Assembly: GCA_964587155.1 (NCBI GenBank)
Contig: CAZPKF010000017.1
Span: 1 to 60,528, forward strand
Source of the DNA: Hallerella sp964587155
GTDB lineage: Bacteria; Fibrobacterota; Fibrobacteria; Fibrobacterales; Fibrobacteraceae
Length of the DNA: 60,528 nucleotides
Reading direction: 5' to 3'
A program made the translations under genes and the position numbers. The notes beneath the pieces were generated by a model. The model did no database searches and was not told where the DNA came from. It saw only the letters and a program-made list of their open reading frames with translations. Shown piece by piece: positions 51,241 to 59,281 of this stretch. The stretch's first letter is position 1. The number at the start of each line of letters is the position of its first letter.

Positions 51241-51882
51241 TTAATGGAATTGCAAGTTTTTCAAATCGGAAAAATGTTTGATGGAATAAGTCGGTTCCGC
51301 AGGGGAGAAACTTTCCCGTTTGCCAAAACCGTTTTCGATAAAGACGCTGTCGATTCCGGCGTTTTGGGCTCCGAGAATATCTGGAGCATCGTCGCCAATC
51401 ATCACGGCATCGTTTTTGTTTACAGCGGTCTTTTCTAGAATTTTGAAAAATGGAGCGGCATCTGGCTTGCGGGGAGTGTCTTCGTCACCGAAGGCAAGTG
51501 CGTCGAAGTAGGATTCTATTCCGAAGTGCCTGAGAATGGCGAGGCCGGGCGTGTGCGGCTTGTTTGTTGCCAAGGCTTTTTTGGCGGGGAACGTTTTTAA
51601 AAACTCAATCACTCCGGGGTAGGGTTCAGTCGCATTTATGCAGTGGTCCGCATAATATTCGGAGTATGTGCGGTGTACGTCGGCGAGGGGCACTTTCGCT
51701 CCTTCAAGGGAACGTTCGATAAGTTTCAGGGATCCGTTTCCGATATAGCTCCGGATTTTTTCGGTGGAGAGGGGCTTTAGTCCAAAGGCGCCTAGCGCGT
51801 AATTGACGGCAGCGCTCAAATCGCCCAGTGTGTTGAACAGGGTTCCGTCCATGTCAAAAATGTACAGGGATTTTTTCTTCAT
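51241..51882 (-). CDS. HAD-family phosphatase (phosphoglycolate phosphatase-like)
   Basis: A 213-residue hydrolase with the HAD motifs IFDMDGTLFNT (Asp10, Asp12), ALATNKPHT, a lysine region (EDTPRKPDAAPF) and VMIGDDAPDILGAQNAG. The cap domain (about 20-95) is the Gph/PGP subfamily C1 type. Substrate could be 2-phosphoglycolate. The ATG has TAGATT at -13 to -8. miaB follows 4 bp later. Confidence 0.87.
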   Translation of the reverse strand: MKKKSLYIFDMDGTLFNTLGDLSAAVNYALGAFGLKPLSTEKIRSYIGNGSLKLIERSLEGAKVPLADVHRTYSEYYADHCINATEPYPGVIEFLKTFPAKKALATNKPHTPGLAILRHFGIESYFDALAFGDEDTPRKPDAAPFFKILEKTAVNKNDAVMIGDDAPDILGAQNAGIDSVFIENGFGKRESFSPAEPTYSIKHFSDLKNLQFH

Positions 51883-51889
51883 TGCGCTA

Positions 51890-51895
51890 AATCTA
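51890..51895 (-). promoter_or_regulatory. -10-like TAGATT before the HAD phosphatase
   Basis: TAGATTTAGCGCA before the ATG at 51882; TAGATT at -13 to -8. It sits in the 112-bp divergent region with pgi; no Shine-Dalgarno sequence. Confidence 0.45.
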
Positions 51896-51994
51896 GTAAT
51901 TCACCGTTAAATAGTGAAATTTTTGCCTCGGTGATAGGCTGTGGTGGAATTCAAAAAACTATAATTGGGGAAAACACTTTAAGAAGGACACATT

Positions 51995-53641
51995 ATGAGT
52001 CGTTTGACAGAATCAAAAGAATGGAAGGCCCTCGAAGCGAAAGCGTCCGAAGCCAAAAAGTGGAATATGCGCGAAATGTTTGCAAAGGATCCGCAACGTG
52101 CCGAAAGGTTCAGCGCGGAAGCTTGCGGCATTTTTTTGGATTATTCCAAAAACTTGATTGATGACGATGCAATGGCTAAGCTTTTCGCCCTGCTTCCCTT
52201 TGCCAAATTTGACGAAATGCGCAAGAACTTTTTCTCGGGCGAAAAAATCAATACGACCGAAAAACGCGCGGTTTTGCATACCGCTTTGCGTTACAAGGGA
52301 AATTCGCCCATTTACGTCGACGGCAAGGATGTGATGCCGGAAGTTCGTGCGGTTCTCAAACACATGGAAGAATTTACGAATTTGGTCCGTTCGGGCAAAT
52401 GGAAGGGATTTTCAGGAAAGTCCATCAAGTATGTGGTGAATATCGGTATCGGCGGTTCGGATTTGGGACCGGTGATGGTGACAGAAGCGCTTCGGCATTA
52501 TGCGTCTCCGGAATCTCCGGAAGTGTATTTCGTTTCGAATATCGACGGAACCCACATTGCGGAAACGCTGAAAAAGGTGAACATCGAAGAAACTCTCTTC
52601 ATCGTCGCTTCCAAGACATTTACGACGCTCGAAACCATGACCAACGCCAATACGGCGAAAGCGGCAGTTCTTGAAGCTTTTGGCGGCGACGAAAAGTCTA
52701 TCGCCAATCATTTTGTCGCCCTTTCCACGAATACGGAAGCGGTTACGGAATTTGGCATCAATCCTGCCAACATGTTCGAATTTTGGAATTGGGTCGGTGG
52801 ACGTTACTCCTTGTGGTCCGCCATCGGACTTTCGATTGCTCTCCGCATCGGTTTTGACAATTATATGAAGTTGCACCAGGGAGCGTATGAAATGGACGAA
52901 CATTTCAAGAACGCTCCCGCCGAAAAGAATCTTCCCGTCATCCTTGCCCTTGTCGGCATTTGGTATAACAATTTCTTTGGAGCATCGAGTTATGCCATGC
53001 TCCCATATGATCAATACATGCACCGCTTTGCCGCTTATTTCCAACAGGCGGATATGGAATCCAACGGGAAATTTGTTGACCGCGATTCCAAGCGCGTTGA
53101 TTACCAGACGGGTCCCATCCTTTGGGGTGAACCGGGAACAAATGGCCAGCACGCCTTTTATCAGCTCATTCACCAGGGAACAAAGCTCATTCCGTGTGAT
53201 TTCATCGCTCCGGCGAACAGCCACAACAAAGTGGGCGATCACCACCAGAAATTGCTTTCCAACTTCTTCGCTCAGCCAGAAGCCTTGATGAACGGCAAAA
53301 CTCTCGAAGAAGCAACGGAAGAATTGCGCCAAGCGGGCAAGTCCGAAGAAGAAATCGCATTCCTCGCACCGCATAAGGTTTTCGAAGGCAACAAACCGAC
53401 CAATTCCATCATGATGGAAAGCGTCAGTCCCGAAACTTTGGGTGCGCTCATCGCTCTGTATGAACACAAAATCTTCACCCAGGGTGTGATTTGGAACATC
53501 AACAGCTTTGACCAATGGGGCGTTGAACTCGGCAAGCAGCTGGCGAAGAAAATCCTCCCGGAACTTGCAAATGATGTGGAACTTTCCCATGACAGTTCTA
53601 CAAATGGACTGATCCGTTGGTATAAGAATCATCGGAAGTAG
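51995..53641 (+). CDS. pgi: Glucose-6-phosphate isomerase
   Basis: Interconverts glucose-6-phosphate and fructose-6-phosphate. The 548-residue protein has VNIGIGGSDLGPVMVTEALR, FIVASKTFTTLETMTNANTA (phosphate binding), WVGGRYSLWSAIGLSIAL, WGEPGTNGQHAFYQLIHQGT (catalytic base region) and a C-terminal FDQWGVELGKQLAKKI. Length is typical of the long E. coli-like class. AAGAAGGA gives a clear ribosome binding site. It is followed by a terminator. Confidence 0.96.
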   Translation: MSRLTESKEWKALEAKASEAKKWNMREMFAKDPQRAERFSAEACGIFLDYSKNLIDDDAMAKLFALLPFAKFDEMRKNFFSGEKINTTEKRAVLHTALRYKGNSPIYVDGKDVMPEVRAVLKHMEEFTNLVRSGKWKGFSGKSIKYVVNIGIGGSDLGPVMVTEALRHYASPESPEVYFVSNIDGTHIAETLKKVNIEETLFIVASKTFTTLETMTNANTAKAAVLEAFGGDEKSIANHFVALSTNTEAVTEFGINPANMFEFWNWVGGRYSLWSAIGLSIALRIGFDNYMKLHQGAYEMDEHFKNAPAEKNLPVILALVGIWYNNFFGASSYAMLPYDQYMHRFAAYFQQADMESNGKFVDRDSKRVDYQTGPILWGEPGTNGQHAFYQLIHQGTKLIPCDFIAPANSHNKVGDHHQKLLSNFFAQPEALMNGKTLEEATEELRQAGKSEEEIAFLAPHKVFEGNKPTNSIMMESVSPETLGALIALYEHKIFTQGVIWNINSFDQWGVELGKQLAKKILPELANDVELSHDSSTNGLIRWYKNHRK

Positions 53642-53665
53642 GCGTTCCGAAAGGAATCCGGTATA

Positions 53666-53704
53666 AACAGGACTGCAGCGTTGAAGCTGCGGCCCTGTTT
53701 TTTT
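53666..53704 (+). terminator. Terminator of pgi
   Basis: Arms AACAGGACTGCAGC and GCTGCGGCCCTGTT pair over 14 positions with one mismatch and one G-U, loop of 6, followed by a run of T (53698-53704). Confidence 0.85.
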
Positions 53705-53713
53705 GAGGTGATA

Positions 53714-53746
53714 AAACAAAAAAACGCCCGCGGATGCGGGCGTTTT
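53714..53746 (-). terminator. Terminator of rpsD
   Basis: AAAACGCCCGC, loop GGAT, then GCGGGCGTTTT is a perfect 11-bp stem; on the minus strand it is followed by a long T run (TTTTTTTG). It ends the rpsD transcript and faces the pgi terminator 10 bases away. Confidence 0.92.
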
Positions 53747-53765
53747 GGAATCTTTGTGGGAATGA

Positions 53766-54368
53766 TTAACGAGAGTAATATTCGACCACGAGCTGTTCCT
53801 GGAGCTGGACTGGAATTTGAGCGCGGAGCGGAGTCGCCACGAGCTTGCCTTCCATCTTGTCCTTGTCGACAGTCAGGTATTCCGGAGCGGCGGGAGCGTT
53901 GTCAATCGCTTCCTTGATTTGGAGGTGGTTCTTGGAACGTTCGCGAACGGAAATGACGTCGCCGGCTTTGACCAAACGGCTCGGAGAATAGCTGCGGACA
54001 CCGTTAACGGCAAAATGTCCGTGCGCAACATATTGACGAGCGGCAAAAATGGTGCGGGCGAAACCCATGCGGAATACGAGAGCGTCCAAACGCGTTTCGA
54101 GAAGGATCATCAGGTTGTCACCTGCGGAACCTTCGCGGCGGTTGGCTTCTGCGTAGGTCTTGGACATCTGGGCTTCAGAAATGTTGTATGTAAAACGAAG
54201 ACGCTGCTTTTCGACAAGCTGCTGCTTGTAAACGGAAGCGGACTTCTTGCGATCTTGACCGTGCTGTCCGGGGCCGAAGTTCCGGCGGTCGAGAACCTTT
54301 TGGGTCTTGGGGGTGGTTGCGAGCCCGAGCGAACGGGCGACCTTGGCTTTGGGTCCACGATAGGACAT
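53766..54368 (-). CDS. rpsD: 30S ribosomal protein S4
   Basis: Primary 16S rRNA-binding protein nucleating assembly. The 200-residue protein begins MSYRGPKAKVARSLGLA, has NFGPGQHGQDRKKSASVYKQ, YAEANRREGSAGDNLMILLE, RLDALVFRMGFARTIFAARQ and the S4 RNA-binding segment VAHGHFAVNGVRSYSPSRLV. It has no cysteines, so it is the zinc-free form. It stands alone rather than in the usual alpha operon. I start at 54368 after GAGGTAACA; a leader of about 69 bases carries a 7-bp inverted repeat (54384-54420). Confidence 0.96.
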   Translation of the reverse strand: MSYRGPKAKVARSLGLATTPKTQKVLDRRNFGPGQHGQDRKKSASVYKQQLVEKQRLRFTYNISEAQMSKTYAEANRREGSAGDNLMILLETRLDALVFRMGFARTIFAARQYVAHGHFAVNGVRSYSPSRLVKAGDVISVRERSKNHLQIKEAIDNAPAAPEYLTVDKDKMEGKLVATPLRAQIPVQLQEQLVVEYYSR

Positions 54369-54383
54369 TGTTACCTCGAAAGG

Positions 54384-54449
54384 AAGCTCTTTAGTTAAAC
54401 CCGAAACGTTGGCAGAGCTTGGCACGACATTCCGGGGTATTCAAAGATA
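54384..54449 (-). promoter_or_regulatory. rpsD promoter box and leader hairpin
   Basis: TATCTTTG (54444-54449 for TATCTT) is the -10-like box; the transcript would start near 54437. In the leader, AAGCTCT (54414-54420 on the minus strand) pairs with AGAGCTT (54384-54390) around a 23-base loop that ends before the ribosome binding site. S4 is known to repress its own operon in other bacteria by binding a leader structure; a similar role here is inference. Confidence 0.4.
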
Positions 54450-54458
54450 GTAAAAATT

Positions 54459-56069
54459 TTAAAGTTCGCCAATATAGACGAGAAGCGTATCGCGTGCTGT
54501 GGGGTCCGCTTTGCTTTCGGCAATTAAGTGGATAATTTCGCCTGCGTTTTCCGAATTGTCGGAAATGGCGATATTCGTTGCACCCCAAAGTTGTTCAGAA
54601 CCGTATCGCAAACAGTTGTCTTTAGTGTAAGCGGCGGAACGGATGAAGGGCAGGTCTTCGCAGGGCAGATACCAGTAAGTCAGGTTGCTTACGTCCGATG
54701 GTTCTGCTCGGATGCCGAAGTTCAAAAGGGAAAGTGTGTCGCCTAGGGAGACCGTTTTTGTGTTCAGTTCCGTTTCGCGTTCTTCGTCAAAGAGCCGGAA
54801 TCGGGTAATGTAGTTGCGCCGTTGAATGACCGTCTTGAGTGTCAACGTTTGTGATTCCGTCGTTGGCGGGGAATTCAGGCGGATGTAATGCAGATAGTAG
54901 GCTCCTTTTTGGGGAGCGACAAAACGGGTTTTTGTCGAAGAAACGGTTGCAATAGAATCGCCATCCGCATTGAGAATGGCATAAGTCGCAGGGTAACCAG
55001 CACCGCTTTGATAGCCTTCGATGCTGTGGAATATATCCGTTGCTTCGTCTTTTTCCAAATCGGCCAACCAAACGTATTGTTCTTGTCGCAAATAATATTT
55101 AGCGGCATCGTTCCGTTCTCGGACAATAGTCAGGGTGTCTCCGATTTTTTGGATGGAATCCGGATTGGCGAAATATTCCCCTTGTTCCAAATTGCGGGAA
55201 GATGATTTGATGTCAAAATAGGCATAGGGCCCTGTCGTGTAATCGGGAAATTTTTGAGGGACGATTCCCACGGTGTAGTCCGCGGATTTTTCGGGGAGAA
55301 TCTGTTCGTCGATGGAATTCCCTGCGGCGATTTCTGAAGAGTCTTTGTAAAGGAGGACTTTTGTCAGGGATTTTCCGGAAACGTTGATGTTGATGCTCTT
55401 TCCCGTGGAGGCGGAAAATTTCGCCTGGGCCTGTTCGACACCGTTTCCGATGAAAAATACGCCGTGGACAGTGTCTCCCGGTTCAATGGAAATGGTGGAG
55501 GAATCCCCGACATATCCGAAGTAAGCCTTTTTTATTTCGGCGGCAATCTTCAAGGAGAACGAGGAGTCGGCGGCAAGGCCGATGCTTGGAATATCTGCGT
55601 AATAAAATCCCGATTCAGCTGTCGTAATGAACGTTGCCGAAGAAAATGCGGTGTCACCGAATCGGGCGAAAAGATTTTGTGTATTGTAATTGACGTTTCC
55701 GTTGGCATCGACAAGAGTGTATTCCGGAATTAAAATTTCCCCTTTTTCCTCTTTGACGAAAAAGGAATCAGGCTGTCCGCCAGATGTTTTTTGACTGAAA
55801 ATCCGAATTAACGTTCCCTTGGGGTATTCGCCTAAGAAAAATTTATATGGCCCGCGGACGGAATCCTTTCTCGAAAATTTCAACGTGTCGCTAGACAGCG
55901 TGTCGACATATTCGGCATCCAAACGGTTTGAATAAGAAGAACTGGAAAGTTCTTCAGGAGAAATTGAAGACGAAGAATCTTCAGTCGCCGAAGAGCTGGA
56001 ATCGCTTCCGCAGCCGATAAGAAGCGTTAAGCAAAAAAGGGGGATGATTTTTGAAACGGAATGATTCAT
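54459..56069 (-). CDS. Serine-rich-linker lipoprotein of unknown function
   Basis: A 536-residue lipoprotein (lipobox LIGC) with a serine linker directly after it (GSDSSSSATEDSSSSISPEE, LSSSSYS), a style typical of Fibrobacter secreted proteins. The rest is beta-rich and repetitive in nature: GEYPKGTLIRIFSQKTS, SGFYYADIPSIG, AEIKKAYFGYVGDSSTIS, KGAYYLHYIRLN, ending DTLLVYIGEL. No named domain is recognised. It starts 7 bp after the stop of the large beta-helix enzyme, so the two are probably co-expressed and may act on the same polysaccharide outside the cell. Confidence 0.75.
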   Translation of the reverse strand: MNHSVSKIIPLFCLTLLIGCGSDSSSSATEDSSSSISPEELSSSSYSNRLDAEYVDTLSSDTLKFSRKDSVRGPYKFFLGEYPKGTLIRIFSQKTSGGQPDSFFVKEEKGEILIPEYTLVDANGNVNYNTQNLFARFGDTAFSSATFITTAESGFYYADIPSIGLAADSSFSLKIAAEIKKAYFGYVGDSSTISIEPGDTVHGVFFIGNGVEQAQAKFSASTGKSININVSGKSLTKVLLYKDSSEIAAGNSIDEQILPEKSADYTVGIVPQKFPDYTTGPYAYFDIKSSSRNLEQGEYFANPDSIQKIGDTLTIVRERNDAAKYYLRQEQYVWLADLEKDEATDIFHSIEGYQSGAGYPATYAILNADGDSIATVSSTKTRFVAPQKGAYYLHYIRLNSPPTTESQTLTLKTVIQRRNYITRFRLFDEERETELNTKTVSLGDTLSLLNFGIRAEPSDVSNLTYWYLPCEDLPFIRSAAYTKDNCLRYGSEQLWGATNIAISDNSENAGEIIHLIAESKADPTARDTLLVYIGEL

Positions 56070-56076
56070 GTCGGAC

Positions 56077-59000
56077 CTAGTTCAAGATGTAAAACTTTTC
56101 TTCTTTGGAAAAAGATTCGCCGGAGACTTTCAACGTGTATTTTCCAGTGGGGAATTCTCGCGCTTTGAATTTGAAGGTGTACTTCTTTTCGCTTTCAAGT
56201 TCGCGCCCGCATAGTTGTTGAATGAATTTTCCGGATTCGTTGAAAATTTCAATTTTCACATATTGGGGTTCTCCGATGGTCAAATCGAAATTGCAATCGA
56301 GAGAGACGATGTTGATGTTTACTTTTGAAAGTTTTATCGCTTCTTCTGTCGCAACGCCGCTCACCGTTCGGTTGGAATCGAAGTAACTCACGTAAAGGGC
56401 TGGAGCCAGAGCTTTTCCTGCTTCACGTGAATAAACGAAATAGTTGGAGTCGCTCGGGGCAACAGCAGAAAGAATGAATGAAAACAACTTGGATTTGTGC
56501 TTTCGTTTTGTGAATTCCGTCAGGGCGGCGCTTTTAAGGAATGTGCCAAATGGCGAACCTGGAGTCGGCGTAATCGTGCCCAAGTAACTGGTGTATCGGG
56601 GGTCGATTCCTCCACCGCGGCTTTTGCGCGGAACGTAAGCGCCACCGGGAACGTCTTGGTTGGCTGGAGCGTTGAACCAAGTCAATTCCGATTCTTGCCA
56701 GTCGGCGGGTGCCATCCCATCGCCAAAATCTTTGCCGGGTTCTTCTAAAAGTCCGAACACATTCCATTGGACGGGCTTTTTCTTGTTCCTGTAACGGGGG
56801 TCTTCTGGAACGGAAAGCTGCAACGCGGCATCTGCGATGGGGCCCGGAATTGCGGAAAGATCAAACTTCAGATAGATTTTTGCGCTGGAGCCTTCTCGGC
56901 TGTAACCGATTTGAAGCAGGGAATCTTCTCCGTGGGGCGTGTAGGAGTCGAATTGCGAAATCCACGTATCCATGCCGCGTCCAGACGCTACGCCGTTTCC
57001 GCTGTGGTCGCGGGTACTTGTCCGCAAATCGAATACGTAAACGTGAGTCGTATCGGAAGATTGGTGTTCGCCGTCGTCAGCGGTGAAAGCGATGTTGTAT
57101 CGGCCGCTGTAAGAAAAGCTCACGTCGGTTTCGTAATCCTTTTCGTTTGAAAAGACAACGCGTCCAGGACCGGAAAGTTTTTTCCAAATGACCGGGTCGA
57201 TGCAATAGCCTTTGGGACCGCGGCCGTCATCGTAAACGCGGCCAGAGAGCTTCGCTTTGTCGGATTGCAAAAGAATCATGCTGGGAGCACCTTCGACTTC
57301 GGGCTTTTCGTTTTGTCCTGTTTTGGGAATGTATCCCACGAAAAGGGTCATCATGGTGCCGCCGGACGGATTTTTAAGTAGGCCTTCCGCATTTAGCGTT
57401 TTGGTTTCTCCGTGGCGAGTTTCTTCGGCAATCTTGGGAAAGGCGTTCCCTTGCAGCAGGGTTTCGCGAAGTCCTTCTACGGACAGGCTTGCCGAGTCGT
57501 TGATGAACATGGGGCGTAGTTTTGCTTTGCGGCTGGCAATGATGTGCACGCCCAAAAGTTCCACTTCGCCGCGGTCGCGGTTGTGCAGAACCGTGTTGCC
57601 GTTTTCGGCAGTCAATCCCAAAATCCAGATGGTTCCACCGTTGTTTTCGATTTTGGTCTTGCGGTCGTTCTCCATGTAAAGGCTGCGCCCCCACACATGT
57701 TGCAGATTGATTTCCATGTGGTCGATGGCGATGTCTTCGAGATAAAGGTCGCCGGCGCCTTTGGGTGCGCTTTCGTAATTTTTGACCTTCATGTTTTTGA
57801 GAATCAAGGTTTGGGGGGCTTTGTGGACGATTCCTGCGCCAAATTCAGCGAAGCGTTCGATGGTGATTTCCTTGAACGCGCTGCCTTCGACAATGAATTT
57901 TCCTGTTCCGTCGATAGTTGCTTCTGTGCCGATGATGCGGCGGACGCGGTTGCGGATATGGACGTCCCTGTTGATTGTGTAACGCCCACCCGGAGTAAAG
58001 TAAATCGTTTCTGCGCCGTCATCAATGGCCTGTTGAATGGCTTTGGAATCATCGCTTCCCGTTCCTGCCGTGCCGCCGTAGTCCCCTTGTATTCCCACCC
58101 AATGATTGGGATCCTGTTCCATCGGGAGTAACGTTTCGGCAATGGAAAGTTTGAATGAATATTGCGGCGAATGACAAAGGTTTGTCGGGATATCGGAGGA
58201 ATATTCGATGATTTCCGGACCATCGAGACCTTCACCGCTGGCGGGACCTCTGTCGTCAATCGCCTTGGCGAATCGGCTGGTTGCAATATCGCGGGCGAAG
58301 AGGTAGCCTTCGTTGTAAATGGCTGGAATTTTTGTTTTTTTCTTTCCGGTGTATTCCAAAGCACCGCCAATCATGGTGAGGAGAGCATTTTCGCCAAAGT
58401 TCGCAATGGCTGTCGCTGCGCCGTGGTACCGCAAGTTTCGGACGGTCAACACTTGATCGTGATTTTCGATCCCGTATTTTTTTTGGTTGTAAAGTGTGAT
58501 ATGCTCTAAAGTCATGCCGTATAAGGGGAATCCGGTGAGGATTCCCACGTCGAACCCGCGGATTTCCACGTTCTTGATGAGGAGCGGACCGATGTTGTCC
58601 GTGTAGTTCATGTCTATTCCGGCGACACCTTGACCGTCATCGGAAAAGATTTTGACATTGAGGACGGTCCCTTGGTAATTGGCGTTGAAACGGATGCCGA
58701 TAAGGCCCGGATTGCCTTTCCCTGTATGCAAAGTCACATCGCGGATGGCGTTTCGGTTGTGAGGGTAATCGCCCATGCCGGTATAGAGCATTGCCCGAGG
58801 TGCATCGGGATTGTCGAAACCATAAGCGGAATCTTGCATGATGATGTGGGTTCCACCCATGCTTTCGCCTTGAAGAATGGTGCGGCGGTAAGACTCGTTT
58901 TCTTTCTCTGCCTGAGGCCAGCTTATCTGACGGGATATCCGGTAAGTTCCATTGGGCAGGTAAATGACGTAGTTCCCATTTGGGTGGTCATCCAGGGCCT

Positions 59001-59175
59001 GCTGAATGATTTCGGTGACGTCGGATTTGCCGTCGGTCTTGGCGTTGTAAGGGGCTTTGGTAATGTCGACGACCCCCGATCCATGTGGAAACTGAACCTG
59101 GGCGAAGATAGCCGAAAAAGATAAAAGGAGTATCGGCAGAAATCGGGCGATGGGATGAATCAAGAAAAACCTCAC
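56077..59175 (-). CDS. Secreted double beta-helix hydrolase (GH55-like) with DNRLRE and sorting-like domains
   Basis: A 1032-residue exported protein (signal peptide about 1-25). Two pectate-lyase-3-type beta helices: the first about 30-330 (VDITKAPYNAKTDGKSDVTE, YVIYLPNGTYRISRQI), the second about 365-620 (DDSKAIQQAIDDGAETIYFT, GRYTINRDVHIRN). This tandem layout is that of GH55 exo-beta-1,3-glucanases, but the catalytic residue is not identified. An Ig/PKD-like region (about 650-720) and a DNRLRE-type module (about 735-900; SSAKIYLKFDLSAIPG) follow, with a C-terminal sorting-like domain (VKIEIFNESGKFIQQL, FPTGKYTLKVSG). The start is GTG; TATATT at 59196-59201 is a promoter candidate. Confidence 0.78.
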   Translation of the reverse strand: MRFFLIHPIARFLPILLLSFSAIFAQVQFPHGSGVVDITKAPYNAKTDGKSDVTEIIQQALDDHPNGNYVIYLPNGTYRISRQISWPQAEKENESYRRTILQGESMGGTHIIMQDSAYGFDNPDAPRAMLYTGMGDYPHNRNAIRDVTLHTGKGNPGLIGIRFNANYQGTVLNVKIFSDDGQGVAGIDMNYTDNIGPLLIKNVEIRGFDVGILTGFPLYGMTLEHITLYNQKKYGIENHDQVLTVRNLRYHGAATAIANFGENALLTMIGGALEYTGKKKTKIPAIYNEGYLFARDIATSRFAKAIDDRGPASGEGLDGPEIIEYSSDIPTNLCHSPQYSFKLSIAETLLPMEQDPNHWVGIQGDYGGTAGTGSDDSKAIQQAIDDGAETIYFTPGGRYTINRDVHIRNRVRRIIGTEATIDGTGKFIVEGSAFKEITIERFAEFGAGIVHKAPQTLILKNMKVKNYESAPKGAGDLYLEDIAIDHMEINLQHVWGRSLYMENDRKTKIENNGGTIWILGLTAENGNTVLHNRDRGEVELLGVHIIASRKAKLRPMFINDSASLSVEGLRETLLQGNAFPKIAEETRHGETKTLNAEGLLKNPSGGTMMTLFVGYIPKTGQNEKPEVEGAPSMILLQSDKAKLSGRVYDDGRGPKGYCIDPVIWKKLSGPGRVVFSNEKDYETDVSFSYSGRYNIAFTADDGEHQSSDTTHVYVFDLRTSTRDHSGNGVASGRGMDTWISQFDSYTPHGEDSLLQIGYSREGSSAKIYLKFDLSAIPGPIADAALQLSVPEDPRYRNKKKPVQWNVFGLLEEPGKDFGDGMAPADWQESELTWFNAPANQDVPGGAYVPRKSRGGGIDPRYTSYLGTITPTPGSPFGTFLKSAALTEFTKRKHKSKLFSFILSAVAPSDSNYFVYSREAGKALAPALYVSYFDSNRTVSGVATEEAIKLSKVNINIVSLDCNFDLTIGEPQYVKIEIFNESGKFIQQLCGRELESEKKYTFKFKAREFPTGKYTLKVSGESFSKEEKFYILN

Positions 59176-59195
59176 CGGGAAAAGGGCCGGGATAC

Positions 59196-59201
59196 AATAT
59201 A
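59196..59201 (-). promoter_or_regulatory. -10-like TATATT before the GH55-like gene
   Basis: TATATT 20 bases upstream of the GTG start at 59175, in the gap behind the argF terminator. Confidence 0.4.
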
Positions 59202-59235
59202 AACTTTATTGGCTGCAATAAAGCGGAATAAAGAC

Positions 59236-59265
59236 AAAAAAGCTTCCCGCACGGAAAGCTTTTTT
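59236..59265 (-). terminator. Terminator of argF
   Basis: AAAAAAGCTT-C-CCG and CGG-A-AAGCTTTTTT form a 13-bp stem with one mismatch and a tiny loop, with a T run on the minus strand; it separates argF from the GH55-like gene. Confidence 0.75.
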
Positions 59266-59281
59266 GAAATTTTTTACGGCA

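Noticed and set aside
52412..53719. Open frame of 435 codons on the minus strand
   Set aside because: It is antisense to pgi, whose family motifs are complete on the plus strand.
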